Below, in pieces: positions 8,688-19,411 of a stretch of 64,000 nucleotides of DNA (positions within the stretch are counted from its first letter, which is position 1; the number at the start of each line of letters is the position of its first letter). The position numbers were made by a program, and so were the translations under genes. This DNA is from Actinorugispora endophytica (lineage in GTDB: Bacteria > Actinomycetota > Actinomycetes > Streptosporangiales > Streptosporangiaceae), in NCBI RefSeq assembly GCF_004363075.1, contig NZ_SNYN01000019.1, positions 1 to 64,000 on the forward strand. The letters run 5' to 3'. The notes under the pieces are model-generated. The model saw only the letters and a program-made list of their open reading frames with translations, was not told the DNA's origin and ran no database searches.

Positions 8688-8915
8688 GTGCGGACGCAGT
8701 TCGACGACCACGCCATCGAACCGGACGATCCCTGGCCCCGGAGCCCGACGAATGTGCCGATCCGATGCAACGTGTGCCTGGACGTGCGCTTCTTCGAGGA
8801 CCGGCACGCCGTGCACCCGGACGACCACAGCCCGGGGCCGCACTGCAAGACCTGCGGCAAGCGGATCGAGTTCCGCTGCACGGTGTGCGGCGAGCAGTGG
8901 CGCCCGTCCTCCTGA
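8688..8915 (+). CDS. small zinc-ribbon protein
   Basis: A 75-residue protein starting at GTG 8688 after a GGAGGG ribosome site. It has three CxxC knuckles, CNVC, CKTC and CTVC, which suggests one or two structural zinc sites. Between them is an acidic and His-rich stretch (FEDRHAVHPDDHSPGPH). There is no enzymatic motif. A nucleic-acid or protein-binding zinc ribbon is the most that can be said. It converges on the TspO gene, with only 13 bases between stop codons. Confidence 0.7.
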   Translation: MRTQFDDHAIEPDDPWPRSPTNVPIRCNVCLDVRFFEDRHAVHPDDHSPGPHCKTCGKRIEFRCTVCGEQWRPSS

Positions 8916-8928
8916 CGGGGCGGCCGCG

Positions 8929-9414
8929 TCAGTTCAGTCGCCAGATCGCCAGGTTCAGCGAGCCCGCGTAGGTCACCCAGGCCAGATACGGCAGCAGCAG
9001 GGCCGCCGCGACCGCGCTGTGCCGGCGGAACAGCGCGACCAGGGCCCCGATCACGGCCCACAGCAGGCAGAGCTCGGCGAACGCCAGGCCGTACCGTCCG
9101 GCGGAGAAGAACAGCGGGGGCCACAGGGCGTTCAGCACCAGTTGGACGGCGTACAGCGCGAGGGGGGCCGCGGCGCCCCTCCATCCGGAGGAGCGCCACA
9201 CCAGCCAGCCCGCCACGGCGATGAGCACGTACAGGACCGTCCAGGCGGGGGCGAAGAGCCATCCGGGCGGCGCCCACGCGGGGAGGGCCAGCCGGTCGTA
9301 GACCGAACCGGCGCGGGCCGAGGCCAGGCCGCCGATCAGTGCGGTGGCGAGCACGGCCGCGGCGAACACCGCCCCCGCCACGAGCCCGCTGTGCGGAGCC
9401 GACCGTGGAACCAT
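8929..9414 (-). CDS. TspO/MBR family membrane protein
   Basis: A 161-residue protein with five predicted membrane helices, as in the tryptophan-rich sensory protein / translocator family that binds porphyrins and related ligands. Family signatures are WAPPGWLFAPAWTVLYVLI in the first half, then LNALWPPLFF and PYLAWVTYAGSLNLAIW. The start ATG 9414 (MVPRSAPHSG) is preferred to the longer frame, whose extra 30 residues are Pro/Arg low complexity. Its role in this organism, whether tetrapyrrole control or stress response, cannot be set from context. Confidence 0.9.
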   Translation of the reverse strand: MVPRSAPHSGLVAGAVFAAAVLATALIGGLASARAGSVYDRLALPAWAPPGWLFAPAWTVLYVLIAVAGWLVWRSSGWRGAAAPLALYAVQLVLNALWPPLFFSAGRYGLAFAELCLLWAVIGALVALFRRHSAVAAALLLPYLAWVTYAGSLNLAIWRLN

Positions 9415-9547
9415 GCCGCCCCCTCGGAAATCCGGTGCAGGTGGAGGCGGCACTGCCCGGGGAGCCGGGACGCAAACGCGGCCGGGCCCCTCCCGGCACC
9501 CCACCGGTGCCGGGACCGACGGGGGAGCGGCCGGCCGGGGCGGCCCG

Positions 9548-11095
9548 TCAGCGCAGTTCGCGCTTGAGGATCTTGCCGGTGGCGGTCATCGGAAGCTCGG
9601 TGCGGAAGTCCACGACGCGCGGGTACTTGTAGGCGGCCAGGCGCTCCTTGGCCCACGCCACGATCTCGGCCTCGGTGGCGGTGGCGCCCTCGGCCGGGAT
9701 GACGTACGCCTTGATCTCCTCGCCGTGCGTCTCGTGCGGGACGCCCACGACGGCGGCCAGGCTCACCTCGGGGTGCGTCATCAGCACCTCCTCGATCTCG
9801 CGCGGGTAGACGTTGTAGCCGCCGCGGATGATCATGTCCTTGGAGCGGTCGACGATGAAGTAGAAGCCCTCCTCGTCGCGGCGGGCGATGTCGCCGGTGC
9901 GGAACCAGCCGTCGCGCATCACCAGTTCGGTGGCGTCGGGCCGCCCGTGGTATCCCTTCATCACGCAGTGGCCGCGCACCGCGATCTCGCCGGGCCCCTC
10001 GCCCTCGACGGGGTTGAAGTCCCCGTCGACGAGCCGCATCTCCACGCCCCAGAGCGGAAGGCCGATCGAACCGGGCTTGGCCTTGCGCCTGGGGTTGTTG
10101 AAGGACACCACCGGGGAGGTCTCGGACAGGCCGTACCCCTCCATGACGCCGATGCCGAACCTGTCCCTGACCTGCCTGGCGAGCTCGGCGGGCAGTGCCG
10201 AGCCGCCGGAGACCGCGGTGTTCAGGTTCCCGGCGATCCTCGCCAGGTCGTGCTCGCCCTTGGCGCCCAGCAACCCCCAGTACATGGTGGGCACACCGGC
10301 GAAGATCGTCACGCCCTCCTTCTCCATGAGCGCGAGGGCCTCGTCGCCCTCGAAGCGGGCCTGGAGCACCATCGTGGCGTGCCGGTACAGGGCGCAGTTC
10401 ATCATCGTGGTCTGCCCGAAGATGTGGAACAGCGGCAGCACCGTCAGGAACACGTCGCGGCCGTCGGGGGCGCGGCCGAACAGCGCGTCCGAGCAGACCG
10501 CGTTGAACAGCAGGTTGTTGTGCGAGAGCTGCGCGCCCTTGGGCTGACCGGTGGTCCCGCTGGTGTAGATGATCACCGCGGTGTCGTCGGCCTCGGTGCG
10601 CACCGTCTCGAACTCGCCCGGCTGGCCGTCCAGCGCAGCCCAGAAGGTCTCGGCTCCCTCGATCGCGGACTCGGTGGCCCCGGCGGAGGCGGGCAGGTCG
10701 ATGTAGGTCCGGCAGTCGGGGACCTCGTTGAAGGCCTTCCAGGCGCGTTCGCCCAGCGGCAGATCGGGGGTGCCGCTGAAGGCGAACAGCGCCTTGGCGC
10801 CGGAGTCGCGCAGGTGGTACTCGATCTCGCGCGGGGTCAGCAGGACGTTCAACGGGACCACGACCGCGCCGGCCTTGAGCGCCCCGAAGTAGACGAACGG
10901 GAAGTAGGGGAGGTTGGGGCAGGCGATCGCGACCTTGTCCCCGGGCTCAACCCCCCGCGACACGAGCAGGTTCGCGACCTGGTTGGCGATCATGTCCACC
11001 AGGGCGTAGTTCAGGCGCAGGTCACCGAAGACGACGGCCTCGCGTTCGGGCTGGTTCCGCGCGCCGTCCTCCAGCAGTACCGACAGGTTGAGCAT
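9548..11095 (-). CDS. long-chain fatty acid-CoA ligase (acyl-CoA synthetase)
   Basis: A 515-residue ANL-superfamily enzyme that activates a carboxylic acid, most likely a fatty acid, with ATP and CoA. Motifs in order are the P-loop-like YTSGTTGQPKGAQL near residue 175, GYGLSETSP (A5), FRTGDIARRDEEGFYFIVDR (A7), KDMIIRGGYNVYPREIEEVL (A8 hinge) and the C-terminal lysine region PMTATGKILKRELR (A10). ATG 11095 is supported by a GAGGAGG ribosome site. It is a stand-alone gene between TspO and a lipoprotein. The exact acyl chain is unknown; the 10-methyl fatty acid genes nearby are on the opposite strand. Confidence 0.9.
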   Translation of the reverse strand: MLNLSVLLEDGARNQPEREAVVFGDLRLNYALVDMIANQVANLLVSRGVEPGDKVAIACPNLPYFPFVYFGALKAGAVVVPLNVLLTPREIEYHLRDSGAKALFAFSGTPDLPLGERAWKAFNEVPDCRTYIDLPASAGATESAIEGAETFWAALDGQPGEFETVRTEADDTAVIIYTSGTTGQPKGAQLSHNNLLFNAVCSDALFGRAPDGRDVFLTVLPLFHIFGQTTMMNCALYRHATMVLQARFEGDEALALMEKEGVTIFAGVPTMYWGLLGAKGEHDLARIAGNLNTAVSGGSALPAELARQVRDRFGIGVMEGYGLSETSPVVSFNNPRRKAKPGSIGLPLWGVEMRLVDGDFNPVEGEGPGEIAVRGHCVMKGYHGRPDATELVMRDGWFRTGDIARRDEEGFYFIVDRSKDMIIRGGYNVYPREIEEVLMTHPEVSLAAVVGVPHETHGEEIKAYVIPAEGATATEAEIVAWAKERLAAYKYPRVVDFRTELPMTATGKILKRELR

Positions 11096-11171
11096 CCCGC
11101 CTCCTCGACGTGTTGTCCATCACTGTTCTACCGCACAGTAACTTCAGGGGGGAGGGGGCGCTCCGCCAGGG

Positions 11172-11594
11172 TCACTCCTCCCGGGTCAGGGTCACCGAAC
11201 CGGGCATCGAGTCGCTGAACCCCATTTCGGAGACGCGCCACGACGCCTCGTCCAGCTCCACGACGTCCCCGTGCGCCAGCGTGATCTCCTCGCCCTGGCC
11301 CTCCTCGGGGGTCACCGACAGGACCACGTTCGACGTGTCGCCGTCGTCGTGGCCGGTGATCTCCAGCGAGACGGTGCCGCCGCTCCCGGTCAGCAGGGCG
11401 TAGGGGGTCCCCTCGACCAGCTGGATGCGGTCGTCGTACTCGCCCAGGACCGGAGCGGGGCTCTGCTCCGCGGCGGTGTCCGCGGGGGCCTCGGCCTCGG
11501 ACGAGCACGCGGCCAGCGCCGTACTCGCGGACAGGGCCAGCGCGAGCAGGGCGGCTGCGCGGACCGAGCCGCGGGAGCGGTCGAAGAAGGTCAT
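11172..11594 (-). CDS. predicted lipoprotein of unknown function
   Basis: A 140-residue exported protein starting at ATG 11594. Residues 1-30 form a type II signal peptide: basic DRSRGSVR, hydrophobic AAALLALALSASTAL, lipobox AAC. The mature part is acidic, with a low-complexity linker (EAEAPADTAAEQSPAP) and a small beta-rich domain. The longer open frame upstream to 11906 reads through a Pro/Arg-rich leader and is unlikely. No homologue is recognised; a small envelope-anchored beta domain is all that is visible. Confidence 0.75.
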   Translation of the reverse strand: MTFFDRSRGSVRAAALLALALSASTALAACSSEAEAPADTAAEQSPAPVLGEYDDRIQLVEGTPYALLTGSGGTVSLEITGHDDGDTSNVVLSVTPEEGQGEEITLAHGDVVELDEASWRVSEMGFSDSMPGSVTLTREE

Positions 11595-12056
11595 ATCGGT
11601 CGGTCTCCAAGGTAGGGAGCAGGGGCGGTCCAGCGCTGTGTATTGTCGCACCGGCGCGGCCCCCGATGACGTGTCGGACACCGCGGGGTGCACCCATCGG
11701 CGCGCCTCCGCCCAGCCCCCGCGCGTCCCGTGCGGCGGCCCCGCCCACGGGTACATCCTGGAGCGCCACTCCCGAAAAACCAAAGAGAAACGCGTCACCG
11801 GCCACCCCCGCCCCACCGGCGCCGGACAAACCCGGCGCGCGACCGTTCCGTCGACCCGGACCCGGACTCCGGCGGCCCTACCGGGGACTTCGTACCCGTG
11901 GTACAAGGGGAGGCGCCGGTGCCGTCAGCGTTTCGGCGGCGGCGCGCTAACCTTGAGGTTCAGACACCCGGCCGGCGGCACGTCCCTCGTGCGACACCGC
12001 CGGACCCGCAAGTCCGGTCTGCCCCAGGATGAACCCGGTAGAGGAACCTTCCAACG
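11595..12056. other. leader/promoter region between lipoprotein gene and leuS
   Basis: A 460-base divergent gap with no convincing gene. A hairpin CCGGCGG (11972-11978) with CCGCCGG (11997-12003) and a TAACCT hexamer at 11948-11953 that could be a -10 for leuS are the only structures noted. No T-box motif (TGGNACCGCGG) or tRNA-like specifier was found. Confidence 0.4.
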
Positions 12057-14552
<2,496 letters not shown>

Positions 14553-14570
14553 CCTTCGGGCGGCCCCTTC

Positions 14571-14602
14571 CCGGGTGGCGGGCCGTTCGGCCCGCCACCC
14601 GG
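14571..14602 (+). terminator. leuS terminator hairpin
   Basis: Perfect 14-base arms (14571-14584 and 14589-14602) closing on a GTTC tetraloop, starting 18 bases after the leuS stop and followed by TTGTC. Confidence 0.8.
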
Positions 14603-14647
14603 TTGTCACAGGCGCGGTGAGCGGCCCAAAGGACGGGACGGACGAGC

Positions 14648-15253
14648 ATGATCGAGGCTGGACGGCGGCGCGGCCCCCTGGTCTGGCTGGCGGCGGCGGG
14701 CGGGTTCGCCGCGGTGACCGCGGCCGCGATCACCGGCGGCCTGCTGTGGGGCGAGCGCGGCCCCGCGGCCTCCGCCGCTCCCGACGACGCGCACGCCACC
14801 GCGCCCGCCTGCGCCGAGCTCCCGGCCGGGGCCGTCGAGGCGGCGGTCCCCTCCGGGGTGCTGGAGACCGACACCACCGGCCCGCTGCCCGGAGCGGCCT
14901 CGGGTTCGTGCGCCTGGTCCTCGGTGGACGTGCCCGGCGCAGAGCCCAGGGTGCTCACCGTCGACTTCCGCGTCCACTACAGCGACGGGGGCGGTGAGGA
15001 GAGCGGGGAGGCGCGGGCCCGCGAGGAACTGGGCGACCTGGCCCGCGTGAGCGAGGCGGACGCGGCGGTCCCGCTGCCCTCCCTGGGAGAGGACGCCCTG
15101 GTGCGCCAGGGAGCGGTCGAGCCCGGCGCGGCGGAGGCGCTCTTCCGGGACGGCAACCTCGTGGTCCGCGTCTGGTACGGCGGCCCGGCCGACGACCAGG
15201 CCCGCGACGGCGCGATCGCGGTCGCCCGGGAGTTGGCCGCGGCACTCCGGTAG
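14648..15253 (+). CDS. membrane-anchored exoprotein, CxW family member 1
   Basis: A 201-residue protein with a short basic N-terminus, one hydrophobic helix (WLAAAGGFAAVTAAAITGGLLW) and an extracytoplasmic domain. The domain has two cysteines: CAELPAG after the anchor and SGSCAWSS about 30 residues later, then GEDALVRQG. The C-x-W pattern and the LGEDA segment recur in the next two genes (15588 and 16348), so the three look like diverged paralogues, resembling DUF3558-type exoproteins in layout. Function unknown. It follows the leuS terminator and so has its own promoter. Confidence 0.75.
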   Translation: MIEAGRRRGPLVWLAAAGGFAAVTAAAITGGLLWGERGPAASAAPDDAHATAPACAELPAGAVEAAVPSGVLETDTTGPLPGAASGSCAWSSVDVPGAEPRVLTVDFRVHYSDGGGEESGEARAREELGDLARVSEADAAVPLPSLGEDALVRQGAVEPGAAEALFRDGNLVVRVWYGGPADDQARDGAIAVARELAAALR

Positions 15254-15587
15254 GGCGCGCCCTCGAAGGGCTCCTGGGGCGGAGGGGGTTTCCTGCCGCT
15301 CCTGCTCCATGTGACGTCTGGTTTGTGGGTGCTTTCCGTCGGTGCCACGATGCGGCCGTCCGGAACGGACGCACCCGGACGTCGGCGTCGGGACCGCTCA
15401 GGGCCGTTCCTCCTTTTGGTCGCGCCGGTCGGGAACCTTATGGCCGAAACCGGCTTCTTATCTGTCGAGCCGTGTCAATCGGGTAACCGGCGCCCCTTTT
15501 GGGACGTGTCGACCAGGTTGGCTAGTAGCGTTGATTCGTTACCGGGAGCGCTTCACCAGCGCGCGAAGACAGCCAGGGGAGCAATCC
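15254..15587. other. intergenic region upstream of the second CxW gene
   Basis: About 330 bases with no credible gene. It is slightly less G+C-rich than the genes around it (for example TTATCTGTCG and GTTGATTCG) and ends with an AGGGGAG ribosome site. A promoter is expected here but no hexamer pair stands out. Confidence 0.4.
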
Positions 15588-16241
15588 ATGACCCATCCGC
15601 CGCCCTTCGGGGGGACCGCCACCCCGTTGGACGCACCCCCCGAGAGCAGACGCGGCTGCGCCACGGCCGTCCTGGTCAGCGCGGCGCTCGTCCTGGTGCT
15701 CCTGGGCGGCGGCGGGGTCGGGCTCTTCGTCTGGCTCGGCGGTTCCGGTGGCGACTACGACGCGGCCCCCGACTGCGCGGTCGCCGAGGGCGAGGCCCTC
15801 GGCGAACTGGTCAAGGGGAACCGGCCCGACCTCGCCGATTCCATCGACACCCAGGGCCAGGGGTGGTGGGACGGGAACCAGTGCCGTTGGACCACCACCG
15901 AGGAGTCCGCCGGAATGCCCTCCAGCGTGAGCGTGGTGTTCATCCGCAGCGGAAACCGCCTGGGCGTCGCCGGGGAGACCGCGGCCCGGACCGACCTGGA
16001 GCGCGAGCCCTCGGGAAACGACACCAGCGCGGTCGAGGACCTCGGAGACGAGGCCGTCCGCTGGTACGACGCGAACACCCTGCACGGCTGCGTGGCGGTG
16101 CGGATGTCCAACCTCATGATCTCCACCTGCTACGAGGCCAGCACCGACTTCGCCGCGACCCGGGAGATTCCCGAGGACGAGGCGACCGAAGGCGCCCTGA
16201 CCATGGCACGCGACATCGTGGCCTCCCTCGAAGGGAGCTGA
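15588..16241 (+). CDS. membrane-anchored exoprotein, CxW family member 2
   Basis: A 217-residue protein with a Pro-rich cytoplasmic N-terminus (MTHPPPFGG), one membrane helix (AVLVSAALVLVLLGGGGVGLFVWL) and an external domain. Four cysteines follow the pattern PDCAVAEG, NQCRWTTT, HGCVAVR and STCYEA, probably two disulphides. The segment LGDEAVRWYDANTLHGC parallels LGEDAVSWYDSENEFGC in the next gene. ATG 15588 follows CAGGGGAGC. The function is unknown; the topology suggests a surface sensor, anti-sigma partner or envelope stress component, but no such partner gene is adjacent. Confidence 0.8.
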   Translation: MTHPPPFGGTATPLDAPPESRRGCATAVLVSAALVLVLLGGGGVGLFVWLGGSGGDYDAAPDCAVAEGEALGELVKGNRPDLADSIDTQGQGWWDGNQCRWTTTEESAGMPSSVSVVFIRSGNRLGVAGETAARTDLEREPSGNDTSAVEDLGDEAVRWYDANTLHGCVAVRMSNLMISTCYEASTDFAATREIPEDEATEGALTMARDIVASLEGS

Positions 16242-16347
16242 CCGTGCCGCTCCGCATGCGGCCGGCCCGCTCCACCACGGGGACGCCGACCGCGTCCAGT
16301 ACCGACCACCGCGGTCTTTCCGCCCTTACTCCTGACAGAGGACTCTC

Positions 16348-17223
16348 ATGACCCAGCCCCCCAGCGGCCCCCAGCCGCCGTACGGTTCCCAGCCCCCCAG
16401 CGGCCCCCAGCCGCCGTACGGCTCCCAGCCGTACCCCCCGCAGGACGGTGGCGCCGGAGCCCAGCAGCCCTACGGGCAGCAGTACGCCCAGCCGTACGGG
16501 CAGCAGCCCGGCTACGGGGCCGGCGGCCCGGGCTACCAGCAGCCCCAGCCCGAGAAGGGCAACGGCTGCCTCATCGCCGGAATCATCGCGGCGGCCGTCG
16601 CCGTCCTGGCCACGGCCGGCCTCGTCGTGCTGTTCCTCGTCGTGCTCGACGAGGAGGAGGCGCCCGATCCCGGTCCCGGCACCGCTGCCGAGAGCCCCGA
16701 GGGCGGGGAGACGACGGAGCAGACGCCCCAGAGCGGTCCCTACACGGTGCTCCCGGAGTGCGCTGTCGGGGAGCACGGGGAGCTGAGCACGTTCGTGCCC
16801 GACTACCGGGCGGACATCAACGAGCCCATCGACACCGACGACCAGGCCTGGTGGGAGGGCACCAGCTGCAGCTGGACGAACGCCGGGGTGACCGGTGACG
16901 GCGACTACGCCACCCTGACGATCCTGCTCAACGACGTCGAGGCCCTGCAGGACGGCACGTACTCGATCTCCGACGACCTGGACTGGCACTCCGAGTCGTA
17001 CCTGACCGAGACGGTTCCGGGCCTCGGGGAAGACGCCGTGTCCTGGTACGACAGCGAGAACGAGTTCGGCTGCGTCGCCGCGTACGACGAGAACCTCTCC
17101 TTCTCCGCCTGCTACGACACGCTCAGCGGCGGCGAGCCCCTGCCCGAGGCCGAGGCGATCGCCAACGCCGAGCAGCTGGCCCGCGCCTCCCTTGAGGCGA
17201 TCCAGAACGGCGACTACCGCTGA
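16348..17223 (+). CDS. membrane-anchored exoprotein with Pro/Gln/Gly-rich N-terminus, CxW family member 3
   Basis: A 291-residue paralogue of the preceding gene. The cytoplasmic N-terminus (about 70 residues) is Pro-Gln-Tyr-Gly rich and begins with two identical 12-residue units PSGPQPPYGSQP, encoded by near-identical 36-base repeats at 16360-16395 and 16396-16431. One membrane helix (IAGIIAAAVAVLATAGLVVLFLV cut at its ends) is followed by an acidic linker and the external domain with four Cys: PECAVGEHG, TSCSWTN, FGCVA and SACYDT. Such Pro-rich tails are common on actinobacterial membrane proteins and may mediate clustering. Function unknown. Confidence 0.8.
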   Translation: MTQPPSGPQPPYGSQPPSGPQPPYGSQPYPPQDGGAGAQQPYGQQYAQPYGQQPGYGAGGPGYQQPQPEKGNGCLIAGIIAAAVAVLATAGLVVLFLVVLDEEEAPDPGPGTAAESPEGGETTEQTPQSGPYTVLPECAVGEHGELSTFVPDYRADINEPIDTDDQAWWEGTSCSWTNAGVTGDGDYATLTILLNDVEALQDGTYSISDDLDWHSESYLTETVPGLGEDAVSWYDSENEFGCVAAYDENLSFSACYDTLSGGEPLPEAEAIANAEQLARASLEAIQNGDYR

Positions 17224-17230
17224 GCCCTGC

Positions 17231-18283
17231 TCAGTAGTCGGCCAGGAAGCGGCTGACGGCCTCGGCCGCCTCGGGGGAGAAGGGCCGGTCCTCGTCCAGG
17301 ACCGGCGCCCCCGGGGCGGTGGAGGTCTCCCGGAAGACGTGGTCGGCGTCCTCGACGTCCACACGCTCGACGCCGTCGAGGGCGGCGGCGAGGCGGTCCA
17401 CCTCGGCCCCGGTCACCTGCGAGTCCGCCGTCCCCCACAGCATCAGGGTCCGGGTCCCCTCGGGAAGGCCGGCCGCGAGGTCGACCGGGTCCAGCCGGTC
17501 GATCTCGCGTAGGAACGGCTCCACGCCCGGGTAGAACAGCCCGCTCAACGGGTTCTCCGGGTCAAGGCCGGTGTCGTGGCCCGCGCGGATCCGCGCGATG
17601 GAGGCCCGGCTGTCGCTCATGAAGCCGTTGACCTCACCGGCGTCCAACTGGCCCTGGCTCTCGGCGAGCCGGGCCTGCTCGGTCAGCTGCCGGTCCAGCA
17701 CGTCGAGGTAGCGCTCGCCCACCGGGGCGGCCAGGATCAGCGCGCCGGGGGCGGGGCCCGCGACGACCTCGGGGGCGCGCAGCGCGAAAAGGCTGCCCTC
17801 GCTGTGCCCCAGCACGATCAGCCGGGCCGGGTCGACCTCGGGCTGGGCGAGGAGCTCAGCGTAGGCGGCGGCCATCTCCTCCTCGAACACCCCCATGCCG
17901 ATCGGGTCGCCCTCGGATCGGCCGGCCATCCCGGTCTCGCCCGATCCCAGCTTGTCGTAGCGCAGTGAGGCGACGCCGGCGTCGGCCAGGGCCGCGGCGA
18001 AGTTGAGGTTGGTGTCGGCGTAGGGCCGCATCGGCCCGTTGCCGTCGCGGTCGGTGGGCCCGCTCCCCGAGATGATGAGCGCGGCGGGCACCCTCCCGGT
18101 GGTTCCTTCGGGAACGGCGAACGTGCCGAAGAGCGTGTCGGGGCCGCTGGTGAACTCCACCTCGCGTTCGGTCGCGGCGATGGCGGGGGGCTCGGTCGCG
18201 GGCTCGGGTCCCGCGCAGGCGGAGGAGAGCAGGAGCGCGGCGCACGCGGCGGGTGCGCCGAGCGCTCGGGCGAGAGAAGGCAT
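17231..18283 (-). CDS. alpha/beta hydrolase lipoprotein
   Basis: A 350-residue exported hydrolase. The first 27 residues form a lipoprotein signal (ALLLSSACAG, lipidated Cys). The catalytic domain shows the oxyanion segment ALIISGSGPTDRDGN, the nucleophile elbow VLGHSEGS, the acid WGTADSQV and the base DADHVF, as in the YqiA/BD-FAE-like esterase group that acts on acylated small molecules or peptides. Start 18283 is chosen because the signal peptide begins there; the longer frame overlaps the lexA terminator. It converges with the CxW gene, only 7 bases separating the stops. Confidence 0.88.
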   Translation of the reverse strand: MPSLARALGAPAACAALLLSSACAGPEPATEPPAIAATEREVEFTSGPDTLFGTFAVPEGTTGRVPAALIISGSGPTDRDGNGPMRPYADTNLNFAAALADAGVASLRYDKLGSGETGMAGRSEGDPIGMGVFEEEMAAAYAELLAQPEVDPARLIVLGHSEGSLFALRAPEVVAGPAPGALILAAPVGERYLDVLDRQLTEQARLAESQGQLDAGEVNGFMSDSRASIARIRAGHDTGLDPENPLSGLFYPGVEPFLREIDRLDPVDLAAGLPEGTRTLMLWGTADSQVTGAEVDRLAAALDGVERVDVEDADHVFRETSTAPGAPVLDEDRPFSPEAAEAVSRFLADY

Positions 18284-18329
18284 GTTCCCTACCGTATTGG
18301 GCCCCGTCCGGCGGTGCTCCGCAGGACGC

Positions 18330-18368
18330 GTACGGGCCCGCGATCCGGTGGGGATCACGGGCCCGTAC
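18330..18368 (-). terminator. lexA terminator hairpin
   Basis: Arms 18330-18346 and 18352-18368 (GTACGGGCCC and onward) pair over 17 bases with one mismatch and a 5-base loop. It starts 18 bases past the lexA stop. Confidence 0.75.
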
Positions 18369-18386
18369 CAAACCGAGGCGAAGTCG

Positions 18387-19154
18387 TTACACCTTGCGCA
18401 GAACCGCGACGACCTTGCCGAGGATGGTCGCCGAGTCGCCGTTGATGGGCCGGTAGTCGCCGTTGCGGGGGAGCAGCCACACGTGGTCGCCGTCGCGCTT
18501 GAAGACCTTGACGGTGGCCTCGTCGTCCAGCAGCGCGGCCACGATGTCGCCGTTGTTCGCGTCGGGCTGCTGGCGGACAACCACCAGGTCACCATTGGTG
18601 ATGGCGGCGTCGATCATCGAGTCGCCGACGACGGTGAGCATGAACAGCTTGCCCTCGCCGACGATCTGGCGGGGCAGTGTGAGGACGTCCTCGACGGCTT
18701 CCTCGGCCAGGATCGGTCCGCCCGCGGCGATGCGTCCGACGACCGGGACGTCGGCCGCGCGGGACGCGGCCGGCCCCCGGTCGCCGTCCAACTCGTCCCA
18801 GGACCGGACCGGCGGTTGGCCGGGAATGCGTATTTCGACCGCTCGTGGGCGATTCGGGTCGCGGTGGAGGTACCCCTTGCGTTGCAACACCTTGAGTTGG
18901 TGCGCGACACTGGAGGGGCTGGACAGTCCTACCGCGTCACCGATCTCTCGGATGGACGGAGGGTATCCGCGTTGCCGCACGTAGCGGTGGATGACGTTCA
19001 GGACGCTCTGCTGACGGGCCGTGAGTTTCGGGGCCGTGTCTGCCTTATCCGCGGGGGACTGCGTGGCACCAGACTCCGTGCGGGTGGATCGGAGCGCGGA
19101 AACGGCCTTCCCCCCCGCGCGAGGTTCCTGCGCTCCGTGGTTCTCCTCCGGCAC
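18387..19154 (-). CDS. lexA: LexA repressor, SOS response regulator
   Basis: A 255-residue transcriptional repressor that self-cleaves when stimulated by RecA filaments. The N-terminal winged helix-turn-helix (about residues 45-105, [24 protein letters not shown]) binds SOS boxes. The cleavage site is Ala144-Gly145 in VGRIAAGGP; the catalytic dyad is Ser179 (VVGDSM) and Lys216 (TVKVF). The GTG start at 19154 is set by a GAGGAGG ribosome site 7 bases upstream, although it leaves a 40-residue disordered N-terminal extension. A TTGATA-N17-TAACGT promoter and an overlapping LexA box lie upstream, so it is probably autoregulated. It diverges from a LysM gene, as in mycobacteria and corynebacteria. 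Confidence 0.97.
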   Translation of the reverse strand: MPEENHGAQEPRAGGKAVSALRSTRTESGATQSPADKADTAPKLTARQQSVLNVIHRYVRQRGYPPSIREIGDAVGLSSPSSVAHQLKVLQRKGYLHRDPNRPRAVEIRIPGQPPVRSWDELDGDRGPAASRAADVPVVGRIAAGGPILAEEAVEDVLTLPRQIVGEGKLFMLTVVGDSMIDAAITNGDLVVVRQQPDANNGDIVAALLDDEATVKVFKRDGDHVWLLPRNGDYRPINGDSATILGKVVAVLRKV

Positions 19155-19291
19155 GTCCGGCCTCCTCGGCGGTCGGTGATCTCGGGTGTGGTGCTGTTGG
19201 CTTGATGTGACGCCGATACTTGTTCCGTACGGTGTAGCACGACGGTGTGACATGAGTGACGCCGCCGCTATACCGCAGCGAAACATGTCCA

Positions 19292-19320
19292 ACGTTAGTC
19301 CCTGCTCAAGGCAATATCAA
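19292..19320 (-). promoter_or_regulatory. lexA promoter
   Basis: Read on the minus strand, TTGATA (19320-19315) and TAACGT (19297-19292) are separated by exactly 17 bases, a good sigma-70-type match to principal sigma promoters. The transcript would have a leader of about 130 bases. The -35 overlaps the LexA box at 19317-19332. Confidence 0.65.
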
Positions 19321-19332
19321 ACAAGCGTTCGA
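19317..19332. promoter_or_regulatory. LexA (SOS) box 1
   Basis: TCAAACAAGCGTTCGA matches the actinobacterial consensus TCGAAC-N4-GTTCGA at 11 of 12 defined positions. It overlaps the lexA -35 hexamer. Confidence 0.8.
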
Positions 19333-19339
19333 GATGGTG

Positions 19340-19368
19340 CTGAAAAATTCCCTGGAATGCGGTAGTAG
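19340..19368 (+). promoter_or_regulatory. candidate promoter of the LysM gene
   Basis: CTGAAA (19340-19345) and TAGTAG (19363-19368) are 17 bases apart, and the -10 abuts LexA box 2. The -10 is imperfect, so confidence is moderate. Confidence 0.45.
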
Positions 19369-19384
19369 TCGAACGTCGGTTCTA
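19369..19384. promoter_or_regulatory. LexA (SOS) box 2
   Basis: TCGAACGTCGGTTCTA matches TCGAAC-N4-GTTCGA at 11 of 12 positions, and directly abuts box 3. Confidence 0.8.
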
Positions 19385-19400
19385 GCGAACGGAAGTTCGA
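19385..19400. promoter_or_regulatory. LexA (SOS) box 3
   Basis: GCGAACGGAAGTTCGA matches the consensus at 11 of 12 positions. It ends 11 bases before the LysM ATG, next to the AGGGGAAG ribosome site, so bound LexA would block initiation or early elongation. Confidence 0.8.
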
Positions 19401-19411
19401 AGGGGAAGACG

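Noticed and set aside
11900-12056. T-box leader of leuS
   Set aside because: No conserved T-box (TGGNACCGCGG-like) or specifier loop; only an ordinary hairpin.
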